Assembly (NCBI RefSeq): GCF_900129575.1
Contig: NZ_FQWE01000001.1
Location: 434,001 to 498,000 of the forward strand
DNA: 64,000 bases
Origin: Flavobacterium segetis
GTDB taxonomy: Bacteria; Bacteroidota; Bacteroidia; Flavobacteriales; Flavobacteriaceae
Direction: 5' to 3'
The notes under the pieces are model-generated. The model was not told the origin of the DNA. It saw only the letters and a program-made list of their open reading frames with translations, and did no database searches. This document shows positions 1 through 8,424 of this stretch, one piece after another. Position 1 is the stretch's first letter; each line of letters starts with the position of its first letter. Both the position numbers and the translations under genes were made by a program.

Positions 1-54
1 AAATTCAAAGGACTGACCATAAATAAAGACGGTATTATAATTAAAACTAACTAA
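1..54 (+). CDS. 3' end of an upstream gene (partial)
   Basis: Frame 1 is open from the window edge and ends with TAA at 52-54, giving the tail KFKGLTINKDGIIIKTN. The stop lies 2 bp before the ATG of the lipoprotein gene at 57, as expected for tightly packed genes in one operon. In related flavobacteria a PspC or regulator gene often precedes a head-GIN gene, but 17 residues are too few to identify the family. Confidence 0.4.
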   Translation, partial: KFKGLTINKDGIIIKTN

Positions 55-56
55 CC

Positions 57-797
57 ATGTTAAAAATAATCACCCTTGTTACAAAATTTATTTTAGTTGC
101 GCTGGCAGCGATACTTTTTTCTTCTTGCAATCAAATTGGAAATTGGAATTCAATAGAAGGTAGCGGAAATATAACCACTGAAATAAGAAAGATTGACGGC
201 AATTTTACAAGCGTTGAAGTAAATAATAGTATCGATCTTATCATCGAACAATCAAAAATCACTGAAATAACGGTAGAAGCGGATGATAATTTGCAAGAGC
301 ATATTACCACAACGATTGAAAATGGTACTTTAATTATTTCTTGGAACGAAAATTCTTCCATGGATTCGAATGCTATAAAAGTACGAGTAAAAATGCCAGT
401 TATTGAAGAACTAGAAGCTACGAGTAATTCTAATATAAGTAGTAAAAATACTTTAACTGGAGAGAATATAAGATTGCACAGCTCTAGTGGTGCAACAATT
501 AACCTAAATCTCGAGGCCGAAATTGTGAATTGTGATAGTAGTAGTGGAAGTACCATGGTAGTAAGCGGTAAAGCACTCAAAATTTCAACTATAGCCTCCA
601 GCGGAAGTCAAATTACAGCTGTACAATTGCTAGCTAATGAAGTAAATGCAGATGTATCAAGTGGAGCAAGTATTAGCGTTCATCCAATTGTCAATTTAGT
701 TGCAGAAGCTTCTAGCGGCGGGAGTATTACTTATGACATACAACCCAGGAAAACAAAGAAATTTGTAAGTTCTGGTGGAACCATTACTAAAAGCTAA
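57..797 (+). CDS. Head-GIN domain (DUF2807) lipoprotein
   Basis: This 246-residue protein has a hydrophobic N-terminal signal (about residues 8-22) ending in a lipobox-like FSSC, so it is probably an exported lipoprotein anchored at Cys24. The rest is a DUF2807 / head-GIN domain: a repetitive beta-solenoid-like series of short strands with SSSG, SSGS and SSGA turns from about residue 145 onward, and the family opening in which a Val-Glu-Val-Asn strand leads into a negatively charged strand. The family is common in Bacteroidota cell envelopes. The biochemical role is not established, and adhesin or envelope stress roles are only suggested. It starts 2 bp after the preceding stop and is followed by a terminator at 816. 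A second family member follows at 880, so the two are likely diverged paralogues. Confidence 0.85.
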   Translation: MLKIITLVTKFILVALAAILFSSCNQIGNWNSIEGSGNITTEIRKIDGNFTSVEVNNSIDLIIEQSKITEITVEADDNLQEHITTTIENGTLIISWNENSSMDSNAIKVRVKMPVIEELEATSNSNISSKNTLTGENIRLHSSSGATINLNLEAEIVNCDSSSGSTMVVSGKALKISTIASSGSQITAVQLLANEVNADVSSGASISVHPIVNLVAEASSGGSITYDIQPRKTKKFVSSGGTITKS

Positions 798-815
798 TAA
801 ATTTATTAAATTATA

Positions 816-848
816 AAAAAATCATCCATCAAAAGTGGATGATTTTTT
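816..848 (+). terminator. Rho-independent terminator
   Basis: A 13-bp stem (816-828 with 836-848) closes a 7-nt loop. It has a TCATCCA/TGGATGA core flanked by A and T tracts. It sits directly after the first head-GIN gene and just before the promoter of the second. Confidence 0.8.
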
Positions 849-856
849 TACATTTG
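849..856 (+). promoter_or_regulatory. Bacteroidota -7 promoter element
   Basis: TACATTTG matches the Bacteroidota -7 consensus TAnnTTTG and lies 23 bp upstream of the ATG at 880. It directly follows the terminator of the previous gene, so the second head-GIN gene probably has its own promoter. No clear -33 TTTG was found because the terminator stem occupies that place. Confidence 0.55.
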
Positions 857-879
857 TGAATAGACAAAATACAATTAAA

Positions 880-1713
880 ATGAAAAAATATATCGCTTTA
901 CTGCTTCTCGTATTATCAACGACAATTACATTAGCGCAAAAAAAGGAAAAGATTAAAGGTTCTAAAATTGTAACAACTGAACAAAGGGAAATTAATGAAT
1001 TTCAAACATTAATAGTTGAAGATAATTTAGAAATTAGTCTAGAACGAGGAGAAAAAGCAGAAGTAAAAATCGAAGCTGATGAAAACTTACAAGACATTGT
1101 TTCTGTTGAAGTGTCTAACAATACACTTCGAATTTCTACTACAAAAAAAGCAAGTAGTTTCAAAAAATTAAACATCAGGGTAACGTACACAGACAAGCTA
1201 AGTTTGGTAAATGCGAAGAACGAAACAACTGTAAACGCCATTCAAGAACTTTTGTTAAATTCTATTACCTTGAAAGCTGAGGATGAATCCAAATTATTTA
1301 TAAATGCTAATGTAACCAGCTTCACCTTACAAGCCGACGGTAAATCTAAAACAGAATTGAACTTAAAGTCAACAACTGCAACAGTTGAATTAAATAAAAA
1401 TTCTACATTAAAAGCGTTAATAAACACAATCGATTTAAAAATAGATCAATATCAAAAATCGACATCAACTATTGAAGGAACCGCTGAAAACGCTATGATT
1501 CGTTTAGACAATAATTCCTCCTTTACTGGAAATAAATTCACGACTAAAAAAGCTGAAATCACTACTGAAAGTTATACAAACTGCAGTTTATTTGTTGCAA
1601 ATAATGTAATAATTACAGCCACGGATAAATCAGAAATTCAACTTTTAGGTTTGCCAAAAATCGAAATACTAAAGTTTTTGGATGAAGCAAAGCTGTCTAA
1701 GAAAATAAAATAA
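880..1713 (+). CDS. Head-GIN domain (DUF2807) secreted protein
   Basis: The protein has 277 residues from the ATG at 880. An in-frame start at 835 would add 15 residues that overlap the terminator and promoter, so I reject it. Residues 1-20 form a signal peptide (lysines, a Leu-rich core, then LAQ), with no lipobox cysteine. The body follows the same pattern as the preceding protein: an NEFQTLIVEDNLEISLERG strand motif, then many short beta repeats rich in Ser, Thr and Asn. This is a DUF2807 protein that would be free in the periplasm or at the surface, unlike its lipidated neighbour. Function unknown. Confidence 0.8.
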   Translation: MKKYIALLLLVLSTTITLAQKKEKIKGSKIVTTEQREINEFQTLIVEDNLEISLERGEKAEVKIEADENLQDIVSVEVSNNTLRISTTKKASSFKKLNIRVTYTDKLSLVNAKNETTVNAIQELLLNSITLKAEDESKLFINANVTSFTLQADGKSKTELNLKSTTATVELNKNSTLKALINTIDLKIDQYQKSTSTIEGTAENAMIRLDNNSSFTGNKFTTKKAEITTESYTNCSLFVANNVIITATDKSEIQLLGLPKIEILKFLDEAKLSKKIK

Positions 1714-1783
1714 ATAATTTTTGATCATTACTAGCATTGTAAAAATTGAAATCAAGAATGTTCAGCTACTTACTTAATTACAT

Positions 1784-1824
1784 AAAAAGGGTCCCAATTT
1801 AAATAAATTGAGACCCTTTTTTTA
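1784..1824. terminator. Bidirectional terminator between convergent genes
   Basis: AAAAAGGGTCCCAATTT pairs with AAATTGAGACCCTTTTT around a short loop, with one C/A mismatch. A and T tracts on both sides make it usable by the rightward head-GIN gene and the leftward trxB. Confidence 0.8.
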
Positions 1825-1841
1825 TAAAAATAGAAATGGAA

Positions 1842-2789
1842 TTATTCTCTCGCAGCTAGATATCTTTCAGCATCAAGTGCAGCCATACATCCAGTTCCGG
1901 CAGCAGTGATCGCTTGGCGATAAACGTGATCAGCAGCATCACCTGCAACAAAAACGCCTTCAACGTTAGTTTTTGAACTTCCAGCGGTATTAATAATGTA
2001 ACCTGTTTCATCTAGATTTAAAAAGTCTTTAAAAATATCCGTATTGGGTTTGTGACCAATAGCAACAAAGAAACCAGTGGCTTCAATATCAAAAGTTTCT
2101 CCAGTAGTTTTATTCAAAGCTCTTACGCCAGTAACGACTTGGTCATCCCCTAGAACTTCTACCGTATCGTGATTCATGAGAATACTAATATTTTCCGTTT
2201 TACGAACTCGTGCTTCCATAATTTTAGAAGCTCTAAATTTCTCGCTACGAACTAACATCGTTACTTTTTTACACAATTTAGATAAATAGTGTGCCTCCTC
2301 ACAAGCAGAATCCCCTGCTCCAACGATCACTACTTCCTGATTTCTATAGAAAAATCCGTCACAAACAGCACAAGCAGATACTCCACCGCCCATTTTAAGA
2401 TAATGTTGCTCTGATGGCAATCCTAAATATTTCGCAGATGCTCCTGTTGAAATGATCACTGTTTCACAATGCAATTCCTTCACGTCATTGATCCAGACTT
2501 TAAAAATATCACCAGTAAAATCAACCTTAGTTGCCCAGCCATCACGCACATCGGTACCAAAACGCTGTGCTTGCGCTTGCAATCCTACCATCATTTCTGG
2601 ACCTGTAATACCTTCTGGATTTCCCGGCCAGTTTTCTACTTCATTAGTTGTTGTAAGTTGGCCTCCGGGTTGCATTCCTTGATATAGAACTGGAAACATA
2701 TTAGCTCTAGCGGCATAAATTCCAGCAGTGTAACCTGCGGGACCAGAACCTATAATAAGACATTTTATTTTTTCAATTGTATCAGACAT
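1842..2789 (-). CDS. trxB: Thioredoxin-disulfide reductase
   Basis: This is a full-length 315-residue low-molecular-weight thioredoxin reductase. The FAD-binding motif GSGPAGYTAG is at residues 14-23, the redox-active CAVC pair is Cys140/Cys143, and the NADPH-binding GAGDSACEEA motif follows near residue 157. The C-terminal FAD motif VFVAGDAAD is also present. It transfers electrons from NADPH to thioredoxin in the cytoplasm. It is transcribed alone, from a promoter at 2817-2824, and ends at a terminator shared with the convergent gene. Confidence 0.97.
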   Translation of the reverse strand: MSDTIEKIKCLIIGSGPAGYTAGIYAARANMFPVLYQGMQPGGQLTTTNEVENWPGNPEGITGPEMMVGLQAQAQRFGTDVRDGWATKVDFTGDIFKVWINDVKELHCETVIISTGASAKYLGLPSEQHYLKMGGGVSACAVCDGFFYRNQEVVIVGAGDSACEEAHYLSKLCKKVTMLVRSEKFRASKIMEARVRKTENISILMNHDTVEVLGDDQVVTGVRALNKTTGETFDIEATGFFVAIGHKPNTDIFKDFLNLDETGYIINTAGSSKTNVEGVFVAGDAADHVYRQAITAAGTGCMAALDAERYLAARE

Positions 2790-2816
2790 AGTAGAATTTT
2801 TTCAGTTTTGATGGTG

Positions 2817-2824
2817 CAAAAATA
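2817..2824 (-). promoter_or_regulatory. trxB -7 promoter element
   Basis: On the minus strand this reads TATTTTTG followed by CAC, matching TAnnTTTG. It places the transcription start about 23 bp upstream of the trxB ATG. Confidence 0.6.
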
Positions 2825-2904
2825 CGGTTTAAAATCAAAAATTTAGTTTAAAAAAACATCACTTTTTGCTATTTTAAAATAATCACATTCTATTTGGTAA
2901 TATC

Positions 2905-2936
2905 TTTTGCTCATTTAGAATTTAATTCTATCTTTG
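2905..2936 (+). promoter_or_regulatory. tRNA-Pro promoter (-33 and -7)
   Basis: TTTTG at 2905-2909 is followed 19 bp later by TATCTTTG at 2929-2936. This is a near-ideal Bacteroidota housekeeping promoter (TTTG, 19-21 bp, TAnnTTTG). The mature tRNA begins 11 bp after the -7 element. Confidence 0.75.
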
Positions 2937-2946
2937 CACCCGTATT

Positions 2947-3021
2947 CGGGGTGTAGCGTAGCTCGGTTATCGCGCCTGCTTTGGGAGCAGGAGGCCGCAG
3001 GTTCGAATCCTGCCACCCCGA
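2947..3021 (+). tRNA. tRNA-Pro (anticodon TGG)
   Basis: The 75-nt cloverleaf has a CGGGGTG/CACCCCG acceptor stem, an anticodon stem CCTGC/GCAGG closing the loop TTTGGGA (anticodon TGG), and a T arm GCAGG-TTCGAAT-CCTGC. The discriminator base is A and CCA is not encoded. It is flanked by its own promoter and terminator. Confidence 0.97.
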
Positions 3022-3023
3022 CA

Positions 3024-3055
3024 AAAAGTCAAACAGCAATGTTTGACTTTTTTTG
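3024..3055 (+). terminator. tRNA-Pro terminator
   Basis: AAAAGTCAAAC (3024-3034) pairs perfectly with GTTTGACTTTT (3041-3051) around the loop AGCAAT, followed by a T run. It starts 2 bp after the tRNA. Confidence 0.85.
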
Positions 3056-3501
3056 TGTTTTTACTTTAAATGAATTTTATAATTCTCTCATTTTTAGGGA
3101 ATACTCGTTAAAATGTTCTAGAAAACACAATGAAATAAGAGGTATAAAACTTTCTTAAAATATCTTTTATACTTTTAAAATTTAGACAGATAAAATCGAT
3201 TAAAGTATCTCGTAATTGCAACTAAGAAATACTTTCAAATCCTATCAATTTGATAAAAGTCAAACAACAATGCTTAACTTTTTTTGATATTTATCTTCAA
3301 AAGACTAAAAATCTATTCAGTACTATTTAAATTTTTACAAAAATTGAAAATATTTAGTCGCGATAAATCCTAAAAAACCTACTATTAAAAAAAATGAAAT
3401 GGATAAACTGCACCCATACACCTATTAACGAATGTTAACAAAATAGATTTTCAAAAACCATAAATAATTGTATTTTTACGCTTCAAAATTTACAAAACAA
3501 A
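3056..3501. other. Intergenic region upstream of parA
   Basis: No convincing gene is visible in these about 445 bp. The region contains a decayed copy of the tRNA terminator at 3255 and, near 3471, a weak -7-like TATTTTTA ahead of parA. An open frame spanning the tRNA (2934-3158) is not a gene. Confidence 0.5.
3255..3286 (+). repeat. Degenerate second copy of the tRNA-Pro terminator
   Basis: AAAAGTCAAAC-AACAAT-GCTTAACTTTTTTTG repeats the tRNA terminator at 3024 with three substitutions, two of which weaken the stem. The copies are 231 bp apart in the same orientation. No tRNA sequence lies before this copy. Confidence 0.6.
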
Positions 3502-4269
3502 ATGGGCAAAATCATTGCGATTGCTAATCAAAAAGGAGGCGTAGGAAAGACCACAACATCAGTTAATCTTGCTGCTTCATTAGGGGTTTTAGAAAAAAAA
3601 GTATTACTTATAGATGCTGATCCTCAGGCAAATGCTAGTTCAGGTTTAGGGATTGACGTAGACTCTGTTGAAATTGGCACATACCAAATATTAGAACATA
3701 GTCACACTCCACGAGAGGCAATTATACAATGCTCAGCGCCAAATGTTGATATAATACCTGCACACATTGACCTTGTTGCCATCGAAATTGAATTGGTAGA
3801 CAAGGAAAATAGAGAATATATGTTCAAAAAAGCTTTAGAAAGCATTAAAGATGAGTACGATTATATTATTATTGATTGTGCCCCGTCGTTAGGCCTACTG
3901 ACTTTAAATGCCTTGACGGCTGCTGATTCTGTTATTATTCCTATTCAGTGTGAATATTTTGCACTAGAAGGTTTAGGTAAATTATTGAATACTATAAAAA
4001 GTATTCAAAAAATTCACAATCCTGATCTTGATATTGAAGGTTTACTTTTGACGATGTTTGATTCCAGACTTCGTTTATCCAATCAAGTTGTAGAAGAGGT
4101 TCAAAAGCATTTTAATGATATGGTTTTTGAAACTATTATCCAGCGAAATGTGAAATTGAGTGAAGCACCAAGTTTTGGCGAAAGCATTATAAACTACGAT
4201 GCAACGAGTAAAGGGGCAGTAAATTACCTGCACTTAGCTCAAGAGGTTATAAAGAAAAATAGCAAATAA
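3502..4269 (+). CDS. parA: Chromosome-partitioning ATPase ParA/Soj
   Basis: This is a 255-residue ParA family ATPase. The deviant Walker A KGGVGKTT is at residues 11-18, Walker A-prime is LLIDADPQANASSGLG, and Walker B is IIIDCAPSLGLLT. It has no N-terminal DNA-binding extension, which fits the chromosomal Soj type. It works with ParB, encoded 4 bp downstream, to segregate origin regions. No parS-like palindrome was found by eye in the window. Confidence 0.95.
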   Translation: MGKIIAIANQKGGVGKTTTSVNLAASLGVLEKKVLLIDADPQANASSGLGIDVDSVEIGTYQILEHSHTPREAIIQCSAPNVDIIPAHIDLVAIEIELVDKENREYMFKKALESIKDEYDYIIIDCAPSLGLLTLNALTAADSVIIPIQCEYFALEGLGKLLNTIKSIQKIHNPDLDIEGLLLTMFDSRLRLSNQVVEEVQKHFNDMVFETIIQRNVKLSEAPSFGESIINYDATSKGAVNYLHLAQEVIKKNSK

Positions 4270-4273
4270 TTTT

Positions 4274-5173
4274 ATGGCACAAGCAATAAAAAAACAAGCA
4301 TTAGGTAGAGGATTATCAGCTTTGTTAAAAGATCCAGAAAACGATATTAAATCGGTTGCAGATAAAAACGCTGATAAAGTTGTAGGAAATATAATTGAGC
4401 TTGATATTACAGCTATTGAAATAAATCCGTTTCAACCTAGAAGTAATTTTAACGAAGAATCGCTGAGAGAATTAGCTACTTCAATAAAAGAATTGGGAGT
4501 AATTCAACCTATAACCGTTCGTAAATTGGAATTTAATAAGTACCAATTAATATCTGGAGAGCGTCGACTTCGTGCTTCAACATTGGTAGGATTAACAACT
4601 GTTCCCGCTTACATTCGAATTGCAAACGACAATGAATCGCTGGTTATGGCGCTTGTTGAAAACATTCAACGTCATGATTTAGATCCTATAGAAATTGCTC
4701 TTTCGTATCAACGACTAATTGATGAGATTCAATTAACACAAGAACAAATGAGTGACCGTGTGGGTAAAAAGCGTTCTACAATTGCTAACTATTTGAGACT
4801 TTTAAAGTTGGATCCAATTATTCAGACTGGAATTCGTGATGGCTTTATAACTATGGGACATGGTCGGGCAATTATCAACATTGAAGATCAAGATGTTCAA
4901 ACTGAGATTTACCAAAAAATTGTTAGTCAAAATTTATCCGTTCGAGATACAGAAGCATTAGTTAAAAATTATCAAGAAAGTTTAAAACCAAAACCTGCTG
5001 GTAAGCCAAAAGCAACATCATTTGAAATACAAGAGGTTCAAAAAAATGCTTTTACTAATTATTTTGGAACCAAAGTCGACGTAAAAGTAGCTGGAAATGG
5101 TAAAGGAAAAATTACAATTCCCTTCCATTCACAAGAAGACTTCAATAGAATTATAAAACTAATTAACGAATAG
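4274..5173 (+). CDS. parB: Chromosome-partitioning protein ParB
   Basis: The 299-residue protein opens with the GRGLSALL motif seen in chromosomal ParB. A ParB/Sulfiredoxin CTP-binding domain follows, with NPFQPR near residue 53 and the SGERRLRAS box near residue 97. Next comes a helix-turn-helix region (MSDRVGKKRSTIANYLRLLKL) and a C-terminal dimerisation segment. It binds parS and loads along DNA as a CTP-dependent clamp, stimulating the ParA ATPase. It lies 4 bp after parA, and its stop overlaps the next gene by 1 bp (TAGTG). Confidence 0.95.
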   Translation: MAQAIKKQALGRGLSALLKDPENDIKSVADKNADKVVGNIIELDITAIEINPFQPRSNFNEESLRELATSIKELGVIQPITVRKLEFNKYQLISGERRLRASTLVGLTTVPAYIRIANDNESLVMALVENIQRHDLDPIEIALSYQRLIDEIQLTQEQMSDRVGKKRSTIANYLRLLKLDPIIQTGIRDGFITMGHGRAIINIEDQDVQTEIYQKIVSQNLSVRDTEALVKNYQESLKPKPAGKPKATSFEIQEVQKNAFTNYFGTKVDVKVAGNGKGKITIPFHSQEDFNRIIKLINE

Positions 5174-5733
5174 TGGATAAATATTTTTTCACAATATTTT
5201 TATTTTTTACCATTGGAACTGCAACTGTTTTTGCTCAAAAAAAAACAGACGCAGTTCTTGTGGCAAAAGATACTTTGAAGTCAAATGATATTGATCCTCT
5301 GACCCCAGCTAAAGCGGCTTTTTACTCTGCTGTATTACCTGGATTAGGTCAGGCTTATAATAAAAAATATTGGAAGATACCTTTGGTTTACGGCGCACTT
5401 GGGACAAGTGTTTATTTTTATATCGACAGTAATAGAAATTACAGAAAATATAGAAACGCTTATAAAAGTAGACTGGAAGGATACACAACTGATGATTTAG
5501 CGTTTCTTGATAACAATCGATTAATTGCCGGACAAAAATTTTACCAGCGTAACCGAGATTTATCTGCTTTAGTAACATTAGCGTTTTATGCATTAAACAT
5601 AATTGATGCCAATGTAGATGCCGCTTTAATCCAATTTAATGTGGATGAAAATCTATCAGTAAGACCAGTTATCTATCCAAATGATGTAACATTTAAAACA
5701 AATGTTGGACTAACACTCAATTACCATTTTTGA
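5173..5733 (+). CDS. DUF5683 domain membrane protein
   Basis: The 186-residue protein starts at a GTG overlapping the parB stop codon. A signal peptide ends at VFAQ (about residue 22). The DUF5683 core contains AAFYSAVLPGLGQAYNKKYWKIP, followed by hydrophobic stretches (YGALGTSVYFYI and LVTLAFYALNIIDA). The family is a conserved neighbour of parAB and dapB in Bacteroidota and is probably an envelope protein. Its molecular function is unknown. The overlap makes translational coupling to parB likely. Confidence 0.85.
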   Translation: MDKYFFTIFLFFTIGTATVFAQKKTDAVLVAKDTLKSNDIDPLTPAKAAFYSAVLPGLGQAYNKKYWKIPLVYGALGTSVYFYIDSNRNYRKYRNAYKSRLEGYTTDDLAFLDNNRLIAGQKFYQRNRDLSALVTLAFYALNIIDANVDAALIQFNVDENLSVRPVIYPNDVTFKTNVGLTLNYHF

Positions 5734-5778
5734 TTGTTATGTGATATCAAAAGTTGATAAAGTATAATAATATTGAAC

Positions 5779-5979
5779 ATGTCAAAGCTAAAACAAATAG
5801 GAAAGAAATATTTTACCACTGTTTTTCTACTATTATTAATTATCAATATTATTAACTATTCAGGTTTTGAAATCTTTACTTCGATTAGAATGAATGATTT
5901 CTTCTCAGGATTTTTTGGAGGTTTTTTTATGGCACAAGCTTTTATAGGAATAGCTTACTACAATAAATTAAAAAAATAA
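5779..5979 (+). CDS. Small membrane protein
   Basis: The 66-residue protein starts at ATG 5779. An in-frame TTG two codons earlier is less likely. It has two hydrophobic helices (about residues 12-32 and 43-60) separated by a short polar turn, and lysine-rich ends. The last segment has FFSGFFGGFFMAQAF, a glycine-zipper-like helix. It sits 45 bp after DUF5683 and 2 bp before dapB, so it is part of the same operon. I do not recognise its function. Confidence 0.65.
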   Translation: MSKLKQIGKKYFTTVFLLLLIINIINYSGFEIFTSIRMNDFFSGFFGGFFMAQAFIGIAYYNKLKK

Positions 5980-5981
5980 TA

Positions 5982-6680
5982 ATGAAAATTGCGCTTTTAG
6001 GATACGGAAAAATGGGTCAAGTAATTGAGCGAATTGCACTTGAAAGAGGGCACGAAATCGTTTTAAAAAAAGATGAAAATAATACTTTTGAAGGTCTTCA
6101 AATTGCCGATGTTGCTATAGATTTTAGTATTCCAGCTGCTGCGGTAAATAATATTTCAAGCTGTTTTAATAACAATGTACCAGTGGTATCAGGTACAACT
6201 GGTTGGCTAGAAAATTATCAAGAAATGGTTGATCTTTGCAATAGTAAAGACGGTGCGTTTATTTCTAGTTCCAATTTTAGTTTAGGAGTTAACCTATTTT
6301 TTGAAGTGAATGAACATTTGGCAAAGATCATGTCCAAGTTTGATTCTTACACTGTAAATATGGAAGAAATTCATCATACTCAAAAACTAGATGCTCCAAG
6401 TGGAACCGCAATCTCATTAGCCAAAGGGATAATTGAAAATAGCTCTTATAAAAGCTGGACTTTAGAAAACCCAAAGTCGAACGAAATTCATATTGATGCA
6501 AAACGAATTGGAACAGTTCCGGGAACTCATGCGGTAATATACAACTCCACAGTCGATTCAATTGAAATTAAACATACTGCACACAATCGTGAGGGATTTG
6601 CAATTGGTGCTTTAATTGCTGCTGAATGGATTGTAGGGAAAAAAGGTATTTTTACAATGAAAGACGTTTTAGAATTATAA
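5982..6680 (+). CDS. dapB: 4-hydroxy-tetrahydrodipicolinate reductase
   Basis: This 232-residue DapB catalyses the NAD(P)H-dependent reduction in the diaminopimelate/lysine pathway. The N-terminal Rossmann motif is GYGKMGQ (residues 7-13). The family signature EIHHTQKLDAPSGTA carries the catalytic HH pair and the substrate-binding lysine, and TVPGTHAV follows. The protein is slightly shorter than the E. coli enzyme (about 270 residues), as is usual in Bacteroidota. It is the last gene of the tight parA-to-dapB group. Confidence 0.95.
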   Translation: MKIALLGYGKMGQVIERIALERGHEIVLKKDENNTFEGLQIADVAIDFSIPAAAVNNISSCFNNNVPVVSGTTGWLENYQEMVDLCNSKDGAFISSSNFSLGVNLFFEVNEHLAKIMSKFDSYTVNMEEIHHTQKLDAPSGTAISLAKGIIENSSYKSWTLENPKSNEIHIDAKRIGTVPGTHAVIYNSTVDSIEIKHTAHNREGFAIGALIAAEWIVGKKGIFTMKDVLEL

Positions 6681-6812
6681 AGTAATAAAGATTAGGTTTA
6701 TCTTCAAAACAAATATGAATTGACGATTAATTTAAAATGTATCGATACAAAAATAACGTGGTCAAATTAACTAGTATTTAATTTATAGACTAGTAACAAA
6801 AAATAAAAAATT

Positions 6813-8366
6813 ATGTCAGCATATCAGTGGTTTGTATTTTTCTTGCTTATCCAAATTGTTCATTTTCTCGGAACATGGAAATTATATAAAAGCGCAGGCA
6901 GAAAAAGCTGGGAAGCGGCTATTCCAGTTTATAATGCGATTGTATTAATGAAAATAATAAAACGCCCTACATGGTGGACTGTATTATTATTTTTGCCAAT
7001 TATTAATTTGATTATCTTCCCAGTAATTTGGGTAGAAACTCTAAGAAGTTTTGGCAAAAGATCAGCGCTCGATACCTTTTTAGGAATTATTACACTTGGC
7101 TTCTATATTTACTACGTTAATTACACTCAAAAGTTAGAATATGTTTCTGATAGAAGTTTAATCCCTCAGAATAAAACCGCTGATACTATTAGCTCACTTC
7201 TTTTTGCGGTAATTGTTGCGACTTTAGTACATACTTATTTAATTCAACCTTTTACAATACCAACGTCATCACTCGAAAAATCATTACTCGTAGGTGACTT
7301 TTTATTTGTCAGTAAAATGAACTACGGAGCACGAGTTCCTATGACTACAATAGCTCTGCCTATGGTTCATGATTCGATTCCCCTGACAAAATTAAAATCA
7401 TACTTGATAAAACCACAATTACCGTACATGAGGTTGCCCGGTATTCAAAATATTGATAGAACAGATATTGTGGTTTTTAACTGGCCTGTTGATACTGTTT
7501 TTAAATTTTTTGACACATCAAAAAGACGTGCTTACAAACCTGTTGACAAAAAATCAAATTATGTAAAAAGATGTGTTGGAATTCCAGGTGATAATTTATC
7601 AATTAAAGATGGCATCGTTTATATTGACGGTAAAATTTTACAATTACCTGAAAGGGCAAAACCACAATTTTCATACAAAGTAGCTTTTGATGGAAAAACT
7701 CCTGTAAACTTGGAATACTTATTTCAAGATTTGAGTATCACAGATCCAGCGTTTTTCTTGAATGATTCTAAAAGAGATACTTTATTTCTAAGTGCTTTAA
7801 CTGAAGTTGGAGCACAGAAATTTAAGAATACACCCGGAATCACTGCAGTTATTAGACAAATTTCGACAGCCGCAGATAATGGAGTTTTCCCACACATCAA
7901 TAAATGGAATCGTGATAATTACGGACCTATTTATATTCCGCAACAAGGAAAAACAGTTCCTTTAAACATGGAAACATTACCTCTTTATAAAGCAATCATT
8001 ACTGATTATGAAAATAATGACTTAAAAGTGACTGGTACTGAAATTAGAATTAATGGCGAAGTTGCAACCACTTATACTTTTGGTCAGAATTATTATTGGA
8101 TGATGGGGGATAACCGCCACAATTCAGAAGATAGCCGCTTTTGGGGATTTGTACCTGAGAACCATATCGTAGGAAAACCTGTTTTTATCTGGTTAAGTAT
8201 TGATCCCAATGGAAAAGGGATTAACAAGGTACGATGGGATAGAGTTTTTACAACAGTTAGTGGCGAAGGTCAGCCACAATCATACTTTAAACTATTCTTA
8301 CTTGGATTAGTGCTGTTTTTTGTGGGTGAATATTTCTGGAAAAAAAGAAAAGCGTCTAAAGTTTAA
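6813..8366 (+). CDS. lepB: Signal peptidase I with N-terminal membrane domain
   Basis: This 517-residue protein is long for signal peptidase I. Residues 1-110 form a DUF5684-like multi-helix membrane domain (GRKSWEAAIPVYN, then two more hydrophobic segments). The S26 peptidase follows: a membrane helix near residues 126-142, the nucleophile region IPTSSLEKSL with Ser153 as probable catalytic serine, and YVKRCVGIPGD with Lys252 as the general base. A large insertion separates these from the C-terminal box MGDNRHNSEDSRFWG. A last membrane helix (about residues 492-508) ends in a basic tail. It removes signal peptides from exported proteins. Confidence 0.93.
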   Translation: MSAYQWFVFFLLIQIVHFLGTWKLYKSAGRKSWEAAIPVYNAIVLMKIIKRPTWWTVLLFLPIINLIIFPVIWVETLRSFGKRSALDTFLGIITLGFYIYYVNYTQKLEYVSDRSLIPQNKTADTISSLLFAVIVATLVHTYLIQPFTIPTSSLEKSLLVGDFLFVSKMNYGARVPMTTIALPMVHDSIPLTKLKSYLIKPQLPYMRLPGIQNIDRTDIVVFNWPVDTVFKFFDTSKRRAYKPVDKKSNYVKRCVGIPGDNLSIKDGIVYIDGKILQLPERAKPQFSYKVAFDGKTPVNLEYLFQDLSITDPAFFLNDSKRDTLFLSALTEVGAQKFKNTPGITAVIRQISTAADNGVFPHINKWNRDNYGPIYIPQQGKTVPLNMETLPLYKAIITDYENNDLKVTGTEIRINGEVATTYTFGQNYYWMMGDNRHNSEDSRFWGFVPENHIVGKPVFIWLSIDPNGKGINKVRWDRVFTTVSGEGQPQSYFKLFLLGLVLFFVGEYFWKKRKASKV

Positions 8367-8372
8367 AAAAAT

Positions 8373-8408
8373 AAATAGTCTGACATTTAAAAATTTGTCA
8401 GACTATTT
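8373..8408 (+). terminator. Terminator after lepB
   Basis: AAATAGTCTGACA (8373-8385) pairs perfectly with TGTCAGACTATTT (8396-8408). The U tract is short, so termination may be partial and the following gene may be reached by read-through. Confidence 0.6.
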
Positions 8409-8424
8409 GCTCTAAAAAATCAAA

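Noticed and set aside
2934..3158. A 74-codon open frame across the tRNA-Pro gene
   Set aside because: It is explained by the tRNA sequence and has no family-like features or own promoter.
3056..3501. A second tRNA before the repeated terminator at 3255
   Set aside because: No cloverleaf or acceptor-stem sequence could be found upstream of that copy.
3400..6700. parS sites or a replication origin near parAB
   Set aside because: No GTTTCAC-type palindrome or DnaA-box cluster was seen by eye.
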